Positions 45,476 to 56,427 of a DNA stretch of 64,000 nt are shown here, in pieces. This DNA comes from Venturia oleaginea. Taxonomy: Eukaryota; Ascomycota; Dothideomycetes; Venturiales; Venturiaceae. The stretch is taken from positions 1,302,001-1,366,000 of the forward strand of contig JABMLP010000010.1 in NCBI GenBank assembly GCA_013176395.1, read 5' to 3'. The stretch's first letter is position 1. Each line of letters begins with the position of its first letter. The translations under genes and the position numbers were made by a program. Below the pieces are notes generated by a model. It was not told the DNA's origin. It did not search any database and was given only the letters and a program-made list of their open reading frames with translations.

Positions 45476-47347
45476 TCACTGCTTTCCCTTGCCGATTTTC
45501 CCTTGTTTCCTCTCCAGATACCCTTTCCTGTAAAGGTATCTTGCATTGATGACTTCGACTTCCTCCATCCTCTCTTTCTTGAGAACAGGGATGTATTTCC
45601 CACGGGACTTTGCGATATCGTCGCCTTCGAAGACGCGCTGCCCGCCACCCTTCATCTTGCCTTTCATACCCTGACCACTCCTCTGCTCGACTTTGTCTGC
45701 TGCGGGCCCTTGACTCGCAACTATATCCATCAATTGTCCCGCCAAAATCTCATCGATTTTCCTGCTTCGCCATTCAGACCATAAGTGTTCCATAATAGAA
45801 CTACCACCCCATTTCCCACTTTTCCCTCCCACCTCTTCCCCAGCATACACCCACTCCAACTCATCATCACCAAGACCACGTTCGATGTAGCCATCCGGCT
45901 TCTCACCGAGCTCGAATTTGCCTTGGCCTTCGGAGGTAGTGAAAAAAGTGTCCCACAAGACCAAGGGCTTATCTGAAGCCATCTCGTATTTGGGTTTCCT
46001 AGGATTCGACTCGGTATCCAAGAGGTGCTTAACAAGCACAGGCGATTCCAGTCCCTGGCCAACCAGGAAAAGAATGGCAATCATATTCCTGACCTGATGC
46101 CACAAAAATGCCGATCCCCGGACTGTGAAGGCATAAAGACCGGCCTTCCCTCTTGCATCTCCAGAACCGAATCTGAAGGCTGAGGTCTGGGTAAATGCGG
46201 GTGATGATTCTTCTTGGATTTTATCGATAGAGGCGGAGGTAATACGGCGATTGAATGTGTCTAGCTGTTTCGACGGGTCGATTTTGCAGAAATTTCTGAA
46301 GTCGTGACTTCCGACCAGATAACCACAGGCTTGCTGCATGGCTTCAATGTCAAGGAATCCTTCTCTTTGCATACCATTTTGTAAGCCTGTGGGACCCGGG
46401 GCAGGAAGGAAGGCGGGCGACGTGAAGAAATATCGATATTGTCTTTCTTTGCAGGAGAAGCGGGCATCGAAGGTCGGTGGTGGAGTAGGACACCATGCCA
46501 GCATTCGAATTGTCGGTGGAAGGACTTTATTGAGCAAGGGAATGTAGGGGATCTCGTCTTTTACGGGATCCCATTCTTGCTCTTCATCCTCTTCCTCAGC
46601 CTCTTCCAACGGGGCCGGTAGTTCGTCCGTTGTGCCGTTGATATCCAGTGCCTCCAAGTCTCCACCTAAATTATGACCATTTGTGATCCCTTTCTTCTCT
46701 TTCGGCATTGGCTTAGCACTTCGCACTTTTATGCCGATGACCTGACCAAACGCAGACACGCCTCTATCCGTCCTCCCACACTTGCTATAATCACATCCTT
46801 CCCAGTCAACAGGCACATATTCTATCATTCCCTGCTGCTCTCCGTCTGCAACATCCGTGCCAACTAAACCCTGCGCCCTCGCGCTATCCAAATCCAACCC
46901 TCCCAAACTCGGAGGGAAGATCAAACGACACTTAACAAGCGCCTTCCATAATTCCTCTTCAATCGTGGGAAGCGGGGTCCGGTTCCCAACATGATGTTCA
47001 AAACCGTTATAGCCCGCGCCTAGATATGCGAATTTGAGGGCAACAAGACGAGTCGTGTATTTCGAGCTATCAAATGGACGGTGGATTTTCTTGGGCGTGG
47101 GAGAGGAGGAACTCGAGGATCGGTATAGGTTATTTTGGGCGCGAAGTTGAGATTCGAGAGCTGTAACGCGTTTTATGAGGTCTTCGGGAGACCAGGTGGA
47201 ATAATCGGGTGGTGGTGAGGACATGTTGTGATGGGTTCGGGGCCGTCTTTCGAAAATCTCGGTGGTTGAGAAGAGGCGTAGGGAAGATATTCGGTGTGAG
47301 ATAGTGTAAGTGAATTTGAGTGGTAAAGACCGAATTGAGAGCTTCAT
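45476..47347 (-). CDS. DEG1: tRNA pseudouridine38/39 synthase Pus3/Deg1
   Basis: Makes pseudouridine at positions 38 and 39 in the anticodon stem of tRNAs. One exon. The catalytic aspartate is in CGRTDRGVSAF (D194 from the ATG at 47347). KFAYLGAGYNGFEHH and YRYFF are further TruA-family marks. Two starts are possible. The ATG at 47347 gives 623 residues with a basic, acid-poor N-terminus (MKLSIRSLPLKFTYTISHRI) like a mitochondrial signal, but in a weak context (TTA before ATG). The ATG at 47224 gives 582 residues with A at -3. This fits leaky scanning to make mitochondrial and nuclear/cytosolic forms, an inference. The C-terminal ~200 residues include a long low-complexity linker typical of fungal Deg1. 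Confidence 0.94.
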   Translation of the reverse strand: MKLSIRSLPLKFTYTISHRISSLRLFSTTEIFERRPRTHHNMSSPPPDYSTWSPEDLIKRVTALESQLRAQNNLYRSSSSSSPTPKKIHRPFDSSKYTTRLVALKFAYLGAGYNGFEHHVGNRTPLPTIEEELWKALVKCRLIFPPSLGGLDLDSARAQGLVGTDVADGEQQGMIEYVPVDWEGCDYSKCGRTDRGVSAFGQVIGIKVRSAKPMPKEKKGITNGHNLGGDLEALDINGTTDELPAPLEEAEEEDEEQEWDPVKDEIPYIPLLNKVLPPTIRMLAWCPTPPPTFDARFSCKERQYRYFFTSPAFLPAPGPTGLQNGMQREGFLDIEAMQQACGYLVGSHDFRNFCKIDPSKQLDTFNRRITSASIDKIQEESSPAFTQTSAFRFGSGDARGKAGLYAFTVRGSAFLWHQVRNMIAILFLVGQGLESPVLVKHLLDTESNPRKPKYEMASDKPLVLWDTFFTTSEGQGKFELGEKPDGYIERGLGDDELEWVYAGEEVGGKSGKWGGSSIMEHLWSEWRSRKIDEILAGQLMDIVASQGPAADKVEQRSGQGMKGKMKGGGQRVFEGDDIAKSRGKYIPVLKKERMEEVEVINARYLYRKGYLERKQGKIGKGKQ

Positions 47348-47677
47348 TAACTCGGCCAAAAAAAATTGGAATCACAATTTCTGCATTTGATATCGGTTGA
47401 CATGACTCGAGATCCTTGAGCTATCAATCTTCATTTACTTAAACATTTCTTTATCCTCACACATCTGAAAGTCATCTAATAAGGACGTCCGCACAAAACC
47501 TATCACGAATTCTTTGAGATCATATTTTCAACATGTTTATGGACCTGCGTCATACATTCCTCGTCTTGAGGCCCAGCAAAGCTTTCCTCATGATGATGAT
47601 GAATACGCAGAAACGCATCTGAATGTGGTCTCCGCAAACTGTGTTGAGCTGATCAAAACCGGAACAAACAATGACCA
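47348..47677. other. Upstream of PUS3
   Basis: Short intergenic region with no gene; probable PUS3 promoter. Confidence 0.45.
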
Positions 47678-47929
47678 TCACGACGGTTTCGTCATCTCTT
47701 TGTGGGAGTTAAAGTCAGCGTTTCTGACGGCCTCGTAGACGCTAAGAAGAAGCTTGATGTCGTAAGCCGGCGGGAATCTGAAAGCACGTTAGTCGTATCC
47801 AGGATATCAGGGTAGTGTGTTTACTCACGCTCCTGCTGCAAGGAGTTTTTGCATCAATGCCTTCCATTGTCTCTTGGACGTGATGCCTCCGAGGACGTAG
47901 GACTCAGTGTTGGTGTTTACTGATGGCAT
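47678..47929 (-). CDS. Small two-exon protein, 66 aa
   Basis: Exons 47929-47829 and 47777-47678; the 51-nt intron has GTGAGT, a perfect CTAAC branch and TTTCAG, phase 2. The protein reads SYVLGGITSKRQWKALMQKL then FPPAYDIKLLLSVYEAVRNA and ends EMTKPS. It is soluble, helical and has no signal peptide. The quality of the intron and the even frame across it argue for a real gene. No known family; it could also be the C-terminal part of a longer gene whose other exons I did not find. Confidence 0.55.
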
Positions 47930-48127
47930 GTCTTTTAATAAATCCAATGGACAGTTAGCTTCGGATATGTCAATTGCAGAAGTTGCTGGGAGATTTAAGT
48001 GCACTCAATCTGCCATCTGTGATGACACCTCTTTTGAGTGTATTCGAAAATCTCAATCCTAGCCAATTTCTTCTGCCACCGTTTAAGTGTCTCCCTTACC
48101 TTCCGGCTCTGATTTCGAGACCTTTCG

Positions 48128-48373
48128 CTATGGTCCTGACGCGTCGTCGTCTTCGGTTTTTCGTTTCGGATTTGTTCGAAATGCTAGGTTGGTAAACCTA
48201 TGGGCAGGCGTTCTAGCGTTGCTGGATTGAGGTACATGACTGGGGGCATTTTTGCTGACAGGCAGGCTGTTCTTCGAGTCACGACGACTTGCCCTCGAGT
48301 CGGCCATCGATGGCAGGGCAGAAAGACTGTCCAATTTGTCGTGCATGTTATCGTCCGCCTTGGTGTTGCCCAT
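48128..48373 (-). CDS. Possible small basic protein (81 aa)
   Basis: Single frame beginning MGNTKADDNMHDKLDSLSAL, rich in Ser, Arg and Asn and disordered, ending NPKRKTEDDDASGP with a possible nuclear-localisation-like KRK. No family. It lies just upstream of the 66-aa gene on the same strand. Weak call based on composition only. Confidence 0.22.
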   Translation of the reverse strand: MGNTKADDNMHDKLDSLSALPSMADSRASRRDSKNSLPVSKNAPSHVPQSSNARTPAHRFTNLAFRTNPKRKTEDDDASGP

Positions 48374-49929
48374 TGTGATTGCTATTGACGATGAGTTAGT
48401 GAATAGAACAATGTGTCAGAGGCACAAAAAAGACTCACAAGTTGTAGATGGAAGAGTGGTAGTTGTGAACAAGTAAGGGTTGTGTCGTTCAAAGTCTCGC
48501 GTCGACGACTAGCGTGGTTCATAACAATCGGCTATTGAGTAATTCGGCACCAATATCCCTGCTGTCTGTCTATCTATTTCTCCCTTCTTGGTTAGCTCGC
48601 TATATTTTCTGTGTCTCTTGTTCTCCTCATTAACAAAACCAACTGTCGAACTTTCAGGAAGTCCCGAGGCAGCGACCCTCCTCCAACAAATAGACATATT
48701 TGGAACGCGGTAAAAGTTGAGCAACTTCGCAGCCACGACAGTCTCCCTGTGACGAAATGCGAAAGAATTATCGCAACTCCCGACGATTCTCAATACTACC
48801 CTCATACCAGCCAAGAAAGGATTTGGAAGGACGGCGCCTCGAGCTTGGCAGCTTGGAAACCCGTCTAATGCATTGCACCTCTTTGACGGGCATTAAAGGA
48901 AATTCTGTCCATATATTCCTCATTTCAGCAATACATACGTAGCAGCGACAGGCAGCGACAGTTCGTCTCTCGGAGTGTCATGGTGCCACATTGGAACTAG
49001 CGGTTTCTTTTGCACTCCTTATCACAAGAATCGTATGTGGAACAGATTTCTCATTCTGCATAATGTCAAAAAACCTTTGACAATGTTCCTCGGCTGAGCT
49101 ACAAGAAACACATCGTTTTTGACCTCAATCTGAACACTTTGGAGATAGGAGCTGGAGGTACAGAAATGGAGGGCGCACAGTGCTACCCAATAACTCATAC
49201 CTATCAAGAAAAGAAGTTGTGATTGTGGCGAGCTGGAACCTGCTTCACGGCGTGCATGTGCAAACCGAGTCAAGGAAGCACAAGCACCGGGATTTTGGCG
49301 ATTGAGCGGCTTTATTTGATCTTGATCTTCGCAGCACTGGAATATTTAGTCTTTGGGGGCAGAGCCAAGAGTGGAACCCAAAGTGCTTGCGTCGCCGTGC
49401 TATGTGACAAATGGGAAGCTGATGATGTCCCACCCAACCTGCACTGTGCCCTGGCAAGTAAATTGGTGATGGAGAGGCCACGGAGGTTGAGCGGAGTAAA
49501 ATGGAGAATCGAACGAGCCAATACATACACGACTTTGTCAGCAGTTGCATTACCTCGCGAGAAAAGTATCATATGGCATAATCTCGCACGTACGCTAAAA
49601 TAGCGATGGGGATAGTTTCTAGCCCCCCGAGAAAGGTGAACCTACTACCCGGGGTCGAACAACTCAAGGCCCGAGCTCAAAGTAAAAAAAGCTCCAAACC
49701 TTCGGAGGACCAAAACCGAGCCAATGCCTCAGATTGTCATCTAGGTCCAATCGGGGGATTTCAGCTTGCCCAAACTCTAAGTAAGATATCTAACTTTGAA
49801 TGATACAAACCCGCGCATTTAATTATAACTACTAGGAACTACTATTAGAAGGTAAAGATGTACAACAACGAGTGAATGATGACTACATTAGGCTTTAATT
49901 AAGAGGTAATTGAAGTCTCCTATAACGTA
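48374..49929. other. No supported gene
   Basis: About 1.5 kb of conflicting short frames up to the pogo element. Confidence 0.45.
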
Positions 49930-50735
49930 TTCCACCACCGAGCCGGCCACTTTTCCTTGGCACGACCAACTCATATTACGCCTCTTCAATTTTATCGCTA
50001 TCAACAATAGATTCCAAGTCTGTCGTGCTGCTATCTGATTCAGAAGATATCTCAATATCCTTTTTACACCTTCGCTCACCCCCCTACTTGACGCGCCTTT
50101 GTATGCGCGTCAAAGTGCTTCAACCACTTAAGACCAAGCGCATTGTTTGTCCAGCCGTTCTCAGAGACCGAGAGCTTCCAATTCCGTGGTATATCTGCCT
50201 CGGCTTTAGTATCTGCAACGAGCTTGAACCACGCGCCGATAATCTCTGGGTCTTCCTGTAGTATCCTCTGCCTATCCTTGGCTCGATTGAAGGCCATCTT
50301 GAGCTCATCTGAGCGCGTTACGAATCTCTCAGCTCAGTTTTTGCCTACTGGCTCTCCACCGCGTACACCCAGCAGTTTATCCGCCATATCTGCCACCTCA
50401 CACAGCCGGGGCGCAAATCCTCGCAAATCGAGGTCGAGGATATATTGGACAAGCGTTTGCTCTTCTGTTGCAGTGAGCTTATGGGAGTTTGGGCGAGTTT
50501 GAGATGGAGAGGTAATTCCGCAGAGCCGATCAGAGAGCCTTTGGTGTTTGATGTTGAAGGCTGCGGCAGCGCGCCGTAGCCTTTGAAATTGGCCAGAGGT
50601 ATAGGCCTGAAGAACGAGATCAATTCTGCCTTCTTCTTGAACGGCTATCGCGTTGCGTTGTTGAGACATTGCGTGTTGAAGAGGATAAGGGCTGTGCCAA
50701 GGAAATGTGGCCGGCTCGGTGGCTCGGTGGTGGAA
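49930..50735 (-). mobile_element. Internally deleted pogo/Fot-type element, 806 bp
   Basis: Terminal inverted repeats start TTCCACCACCGAGCC at both ends, next to TA on both sides (49928-49929 and 50736-50737), the duplication used by Tc1/pogo elements. The repeats extend further inward (GGCCAC...TTTCCTTGGCAC); the right copy has an extra 8-bp CACCGAGC-type duplication. The transposase inside keeps its start and part of its end but lacks the middle. Confidence 0.8.
50076..50669 (-). pseudogene. Pogo/Fot transposase, internally deleted
   Basis: From an ATG at 50669: an HTH domain (EEGRIDLVLQAYTSGQFQRL, AAAAFNIKHQRLSDRL) and a CENP-B-like second HTH (TATEEQTLVQYILDLDLRGF), then VGKN followed by TGA where the family has TGG. 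After the stop the same family continues (MAFNRAKDRQRILQEDPEII), then jumps straight to the late motif ENGWTNNALGLKWLKHFDAH, so the first catalytic aspartate region is deleted. No active product. Confidence 0.75.
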
Positions 50736-50737
50736 TA

Positions 50738-51849
50738 CCTTATATATGACCAGAATAAACGAAGCCCTAACAACGTTTATACAACGCATCTAACAACGAA
50801 TAAAAAATGAGTGACTTAGTAAGTAACCGATAAATGACTTCACACACACACATAACTCAACAACTACGGCGCGGATCAATCTACCCAGTTGAAACAACTG
50901 AAGGTAACGTCTACATCGAACCAGCGACGTATCACGAGAAGATGGACCTAAATCAGTAAGCCATTGTCTTGTCTTCCGTGCGTTTATTGATGCAATATTC
51001 CAAGCTCTTCGTTCATTTTCGTCTCTCTCGGCCTGGCGAACAATATCATCGCGACTCCACTCACATAAAAAACCTCTCGCCTCAGCACCACATGATACGA
51101 AAAGATCTGATATCAAAAGACTTCGCACTCAACAATACATCTCCCACAAGACTGGAGTCGCAATTCGCAATCATCTCAGCAAATGCACACCTGGCCTGCA
51201 AAGGCTTGCAAGCAGAAAAAACCACATATCAAGTAAAAAATCAATACAAAAACATTTCAAGCATGAAAAGAAGCGTTTCTGACGCACAAAGTGGCGGAGG
51301 CCGAGTATTTGACGTTTTGATTCTCCAGGTGAGGTTGATTTTCACCTGGACCTGGCTCCTGGAGATCCACTTTCGGAGGGAAGACCTTCCGAACCAGATT
51401 CTAACCGCGCATGTATCATTAATCATTTCTTCTCTCACAATTACACGGTTTTTATCAATCTGGTCCTACAGGGAGACTGTCTATTCAGGTGCGAAAGAAC
51501 GTATTCGGAATCTTTGAATGTTGATACTACCTACTGCCATGAAAAGACGACTCGCAATCGGATATTGTTGCACTGTGTATTCTAATGTGCAAGACGACAA
51601 TGGAGGTGGTGTGCACATATCTCAGCCATCATTGATCGAGGACGAAACGACCGACACTTCTTTTTCCAGAATTCTCCTAAAATATATTTGACGGAAGATT
51701 ATTCTTTGCATGAATGAGGCGGCCATGGAGGAGAGGCAACCAATTACGGATCCATTAGATTACATCTTCTTGGTAGGATCTTTAAGTCTATTCAATCCTT
51801 TTCCAGTATTACCAAAGACGACGACGAGCCCCCGAGACTACACACCAAT
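50738..51849. other. No supported gene
   Basis: A CACACACA run lies at 50843-50852. A 41-codon plus frame from 50837 ends at a GTAAG and a longer minus frame overlaps it; neither is decisive. Confidence 0.4.
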
Positions 51850-54800
51850 CTAGACAGTAGGTACAACGGCTCTTGACTGTGAAGGCGTCGATAGATCCAG
51901 CCGGCCAGCCAATCCACTCCGCTCAGCCCACTCCAAGTGCTCCGCGAAATCTTCCAAGGCATTCAACTCTTCCTCCGTCAAACATGAGAATTGCGGACGC
52001 GGTCCCTCCATATCCATAACCATCTCCTCAGCATCTGCAAAATCTGCCCCATTTCCAAAGGCGCCGTATCCATACTCATCGTCTTCTTCGCCGTCAAACG
52101 ACCCCACTTCCGGAGCATCAGACATGGCAGGATCACGGCACTCCGCAATTAGAAGGTTTGTTGGCGCGAAGGGCTGAGTGGGGAAACTGCGCCATCTCTC
52201 ATCGTTATCCTCTACCTCCCGACCTTGTATGAGCCTCTCCACCCTCTTGAGCAGCTCCTTCTGTCGTTTCTCATGTTCCCTAACAACCCGTCTACTCTCA
52301 CGTGTCATATCCTTGATCTCCTTCTTCATCCTCTTTCTGCCCTCTTTCTCCTTCCTCATAATCTCCTTGATAGCCTTTTTACACTCTTTCTTTACTTCTT
52401 TATAAGGCCTCAGCGGTTCGGTGTCAGGAGTAGGAAATCGCTCGTGGAAGGTGCGGAAGAGTGACCAGAACTTGACGCGGTTGTCCCGAGACGTGCAGGA
52501 GGAGTGGGTGTACATCGATTCGCGACCGAGGGAGATAAGAGACGTGAGATGAGTGAGGGTTGCGGAGAGCAGGATTTCGTGTTCAATATCGGGTGCACGA
52601 AGGAGGCGCTTGTGTCCGGTTTCTGGTCTTTCCTTTGCCTTGCTTGGATTTTTGGGTAATAAAGCTGAAGTGCGTGAAACTTTGATCGCTGTGCTGAGGC
52701 GGCTTGTCGAAGGCCCACTATTGAAGGCGGACTTCTTTTTGGGGAGATTAGCAGCACTTTCCTCCTTCTCTTTAATTTTCTGCTCCTTGGCCTTCACCTT
52801 CTCAAGTGTCTTCTGTAGACCCAAGGCATTACTGATCGCCTCCTCGATAATCTCATCCATTGATCCCCACTGGAATCTTCTGCGTACTTCCTGCTCGCCA
52901 TAGTCACCAGCATCAGTGATTTCACGACCTAGTTTGCGGAGTTGTTTCCAAGCAACGTTCTCCTCGATATTTGATTTGGCAGTGCCGAAAGGATGACTGC
53001 AGATACTAGATGGAGGTGACTTCATGCGGACCAGATATTCACTCAGAGGAATGAGAACGTGGTTGTATCCAAATTGGGCGGCGGTGGGATCGAAGACCCA
53101 TAGTTCGCCGTTGGACATCTCAATCTTCAGAGCGCAGTGGTAGGCATCCAAAGCAGTTTGGGAGGTGATTTCGGCGACTGTAGGCTGCTCTTGCTGCAGT
53201 TCTTCGCCGAGACTGGCTTGTTCTGGTGTTTCTTCCAGAGTTTGTTGCTCAAGCCCCTGGGTATCACCATCAAACGTGACCCAGTCTTGAGACTCGTGGC
53301 TCTCCTCAAGATCATGAAGCTGTGTCTCGCCAAGCTGGACTTCGCTCTCAAAGTATGGCTCTTCGTGTACGCCGTGGTCGCCTGAATCAGATTGCTCATG
53401 AGCAGTGTCGGTCGAGTCGAGGTTATTGTCGTAAAAGTTTTCCTTCTTCGGAATTCGGTGGAGCGACTTGCTTGTCTTAAGCCAATGTCCCGAATAACCT
53501 GGTTGACCATTGTGTTGCAAATCAGGATGGCTGTGAACTTGGGCACTAACCTGGACATCATCTTCATCTGGACCTCCCTCCCAGTCAGAAGTACCGTCGT
53601 CTGTTTGCTGTTGGTGTTCTGTTCCTTGATCTTGATTGAGATGGACACATTCATCATCAGGAATGACCCAGCCACCAGGAACATCTTCGGCGTCATTGGG
53701 ACAGCTCTCGTGCACGTTGGTTGCCATGTCTTCACGATTGAAACCACTCCTTTCGCGCAATTCCTCATCCGAATAATAACCATCAATTTGAGGAAGGCGC
53801 CGGTTTTGGGCTGCAAAACTGTGTACTCGGATGGTTGTATCGAAATCTTGTGTATAGTCGTGCTCTGGTTCATCATCCTCTCCATGGACATATGCAGCCC
53901 AATTCTGGTTTTCAGGACAAAGAATGGTACGGATAACGGTTCCAATAGTGCTGGCATAGGACGAGTGTAGAGAGGCGCCATTCTTTAAGCCAGATTCTTC
54001 ATCTTGGTTGAAGTCTTCGAACTCGTCTTTATTGTCCACTCCTAATAGTTCTGGCGTTTCAATCGTTCCGGCCTCTTCGACTCCTTCGAATTCCTCGTTG
54101 GGCAATTCGTCGGTCACCCAGACGCGCGTAACGTTGACCTTACATCGCTGTGGTTGGAAACAAATCTCTTCCGTCTTGCTGTGGAGCCCTGGGATGATAT
54201 TAGCGGTTGCCTTCACCGAGAATAATGGGAATTGTAAGAACCAACATACCCTCAATCATCTTCCTCAATGGTCCATGCAGCATCCTGACCGCGAATTGGC
54301 AACTTCCAAAAGCCAACGCGGCATTCATCTCTTCCTTGACCCATTCCCCGACCTCACTATCTGGGAACCTCTGATAGACAACCTGTTCTCTCCTACCATC
54401 CTCATCCTCCACTACGTCCCGGTCATTAGCAATCAGTTCCAACTGCGGGACCTCCAACTCTTTCACTTTTCCATTCTCCTCAGTCACCACTTTCCAGGAA
54501 TTCATCCTCGAAATTTCCCAATCGAAAGCTTCCCGCCTCACCACGTACCAGATGGCTTGCAACACTCCTGCAACTCGCAGCAGCTTCATTCGTGCTTGCC
54601 GGGCGCGGCAAGTGCCGTGGTGAGCGGGCCAGTCGAGAAGCTGGCATTTAACGGAGCAGTAATATGTTATCTGGCGTTTACCGTCGTAGGTAGGCGCGTC
54701 TTCGCATTTGCGGCAGACTTTCCTACACAATTTACTGCAGCGGGAGCAGAACCCTTCGTTGGGGAAAGGTGTGAGGTGGAAGTCCCGCATTATGAGCGAG

Positions 54801-54850
54801 CGATGCTGGCGGTGAAGCGTTGGAAATGGGGAGGATTGTGTGATAGGCAT
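51850..54850 (-). CDS. Large MYND-type zinc-finger protein (979 aa)
   Basis: Two exons: 54850-54250 and 54188-51850. The 61-nt intron (GTATGT...CCCAG, branch GCTAAT, phase 1) joins the finger to the long acidic part. The N-terminal MYND finger has C35, C38, C46, C49, C65, C69, H77/H78 and C81 in the usual pattern (ITYYCSVKCQLLDWPAHHGTC). The middle is disordered and acidic (about residues 230-560) and Gln/Glu rich. A Lys/Glu coiled coil follows (TLEKVKAKEQKIKEKEES) and a second, highly charged helix (KKECKKAIKEIMRKEKEGRK). The C-terminus is acidic again (FDGEEDDEYGYG). Likely a nuclear or cytosolic protein-interaction factor; exact role unknown. Confidence 0.82.
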
Positions 54851-55480
54851 GCGGTGAGTGTGGTGGTGATGTTTGTCAAATTATGTATTGATGAAGGAAA
54901 GACGAGTTGAGATGATGGAAGTGAAGATTGTGTGAACAGTGTCACGCGATCGACTTGATTCAGGCCGTGTTGATGTTGATGTTGATGTTGTTTTTATGAC
55001 GCACAGGATGGTTGAAATAAGGGTCAATGGTCAACAGTGAATCGCGGAACCTCAGTTCACTTTGGCTCTCATGCAATCACTCACCTGCACCTCTTGGCTT
55101 TCAAGATGAAGCTCTCTTGCAAGACGATTCGGCACCTTCACTTCCGACGCAGAGTGCGCAAAGTCCCTCGTGAGCTCCGGGCAAGCACCTATCAGTGTGT
55201 ACGAAATGCGGCCGCTTTTTGACACACTCCGACCACCCTCAAGTTCGTGATAACTCAATCAAAACGGATTCTATACTCCCGGAACTTGTTCTCGGCAATA
55301 AGAACAGGTATCTCGATAGTAAGAGAGGTTTTCAGAATAAATTCTGATCGTTGTGGTATCGAGTGAGGCAAATTCGTTGCTGGGCTGATATGTGAAGAAT
55401 CGGCCTCTTTTCTTACGCACTGATAGAAGCACTCACTGCCACTTCTTCTCTTTTGAATCCAACTCCCATGACTCATCCTT
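54851..55480. other. Between the MYND and Hub1 genes
   Basis: About 630 bp with no gene. A TGATGT hexamer repeat lies at 54968-54991. Holds the MYND promoter and the Hub1 3' UTR. Confidence 0.45.
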
Positions 55481-56251
55481 TCAATCACCGGTATCCAACT
55501 CCAGATCCAGCTGCACACCATTGCTCACGCCATAGTCCCCCAATGTGATGAAATCCTTGAAAGGCCGTTCTCCCTGCCTCTTCAACATAATCTCATGCGG
55601 CTTTCGGCCGATATGCGCCGCGACCAACTTCTTGAAATCACCGACCAAATCTGAAGGAAGGCATGGAATCGAAGCTTTCGTGCCGAGACGATCATTAACT
55701 GTGACTATGATGAACGTCTGAGATGCTGGAAGTGGTTTGTTTGAAACTGCAGCAGCTCGTGTGGGGGGCACATCCGACTTCGAGCCTCTGTCGTCGCGGG
55801 ATTTGTTTGAATCGCGCGGTCTGCTGGGTCCGAATTTGTCCTCTACATCGCGGTCTCTGTAGTTTCGACCACCTCCTCTGCCACTGTCTCGACCACTATC
55901 TCTGCCTCCATCACGGTCCCGACCTCTGTCGCGATCGTCTCTCCCACCACCGTATCGACTTGGTTTGTAGCTGTCCGTGTCTCCTCTTCGAAAGTCCCTG
56001 TCATCACGGTCACGATCTTCCTCAGCACTCTTCTTCTTCCATTTGAATCCTTTGCTGTTGTCTGCTCTCTTGGGGCCTCGTGGTGGTGATCTGGGTCGGT
56101 CGCTCTCTGCTGCCTTGGCTTCTGGGGATCTTCTTCTCCCTGGCGATGGGCTGCGTCGACGCGTTCGTTCTCTTGATCTCGACCTTGACGTATCGCGACG
56201 GCCCTCTACCGGCGGCGACCCTCGAGGTGATCGCGAGCGTGAATCTGTCAT
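55481..56251 (-). CDS. HUB1: Hub1/UBL5 ubiquitin-like protein fused to an RS/RD domain (256 aa)
   Basis: The C-terminal ~75 residues (about 179-254) are a Hub1 fold: IIVTVNDRLGTKASIPCLPS, VGDFKKLVAAHIG, FKDFITLGDYGVSNGVQLDL. Hub1 binds Snu66 and tunes pre-mRNA splicing without being conjugated. Yeast and human Hub1/UBL5 are only 73 residues. Here a 178-residue N-terminus precedes it, rich in RS (SRSRSPRGSP, RTRRRSPSPGRRRS) and then RD/GR repeats (DRDRGRDRDGG), like SR splicing proteins. The usual Tyr-Tyr end of Hub1 is absent; it ends DLELDTGD. The frame is continuous with one ATG at 56251. Whether the N-terminus is cleaved or stays joined is unknown. Confidence 0.88.
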   Translation of the reverse strand: MTDSRSRSPRGSPPVEGRRDTSRSRSRERTRRRSPSPGRRRSPEAKAAESDRPRSPPRGPKRADNSKGFKWKKKSAEEDRDRDDRDFRRGDTDSYKPSRYGGGRDDRDRGRDRDGGRDSGRDSGRGGGRNYRDRDVEDKFGPSRPRDSNKSRDDRGSKSDVPPTRAAAVSNKPLPASQTFIIVTVNDRLGTKASIPCLPSDLVGDFKKLVAAHIGRKPHEIMLKRQGERPFKDFITLGDYGVSNGVQLDLELDTGD

Positions 56252-56427
56252 GGTTGGTGTTTGGCTTTCGATTCAAGAGAGGCTGGGCATGACAAGAGGT
56301 TGGACGGTCACGTGGTTACTCGCTAAGAGATTCGGCCGCCAAAGTTTTTCTTGTTCGTGAAAACTATCCTCTACAAACCCTCATACCCTCACAACCCTTC
56401 TCATCATGGTTTTGAGGTAGCATCAAG
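56252..56427. promoter_or_regulatory. Divergent promoter of HUB1 and GPI15
   Basis: Only 176 bp separate the two divergent start codons, so both promoters must overlap here. Contains CACGTG at 56310-56315, a plausible bHLH site. Regulation is inferred from layout only. Confidence 0.55.

Noticed and set aside
50837..51128. Small frames on both strands near 51 kb
   Set aside because: Both strands look weakly coding and no splice model decides between them.
53127..53981. 284-codon frame on the minus strand, another frame of the MYND gene
   Set aside because: It overlaps the continuous second exon, is Lys/Thr/Met biased and has no motif.
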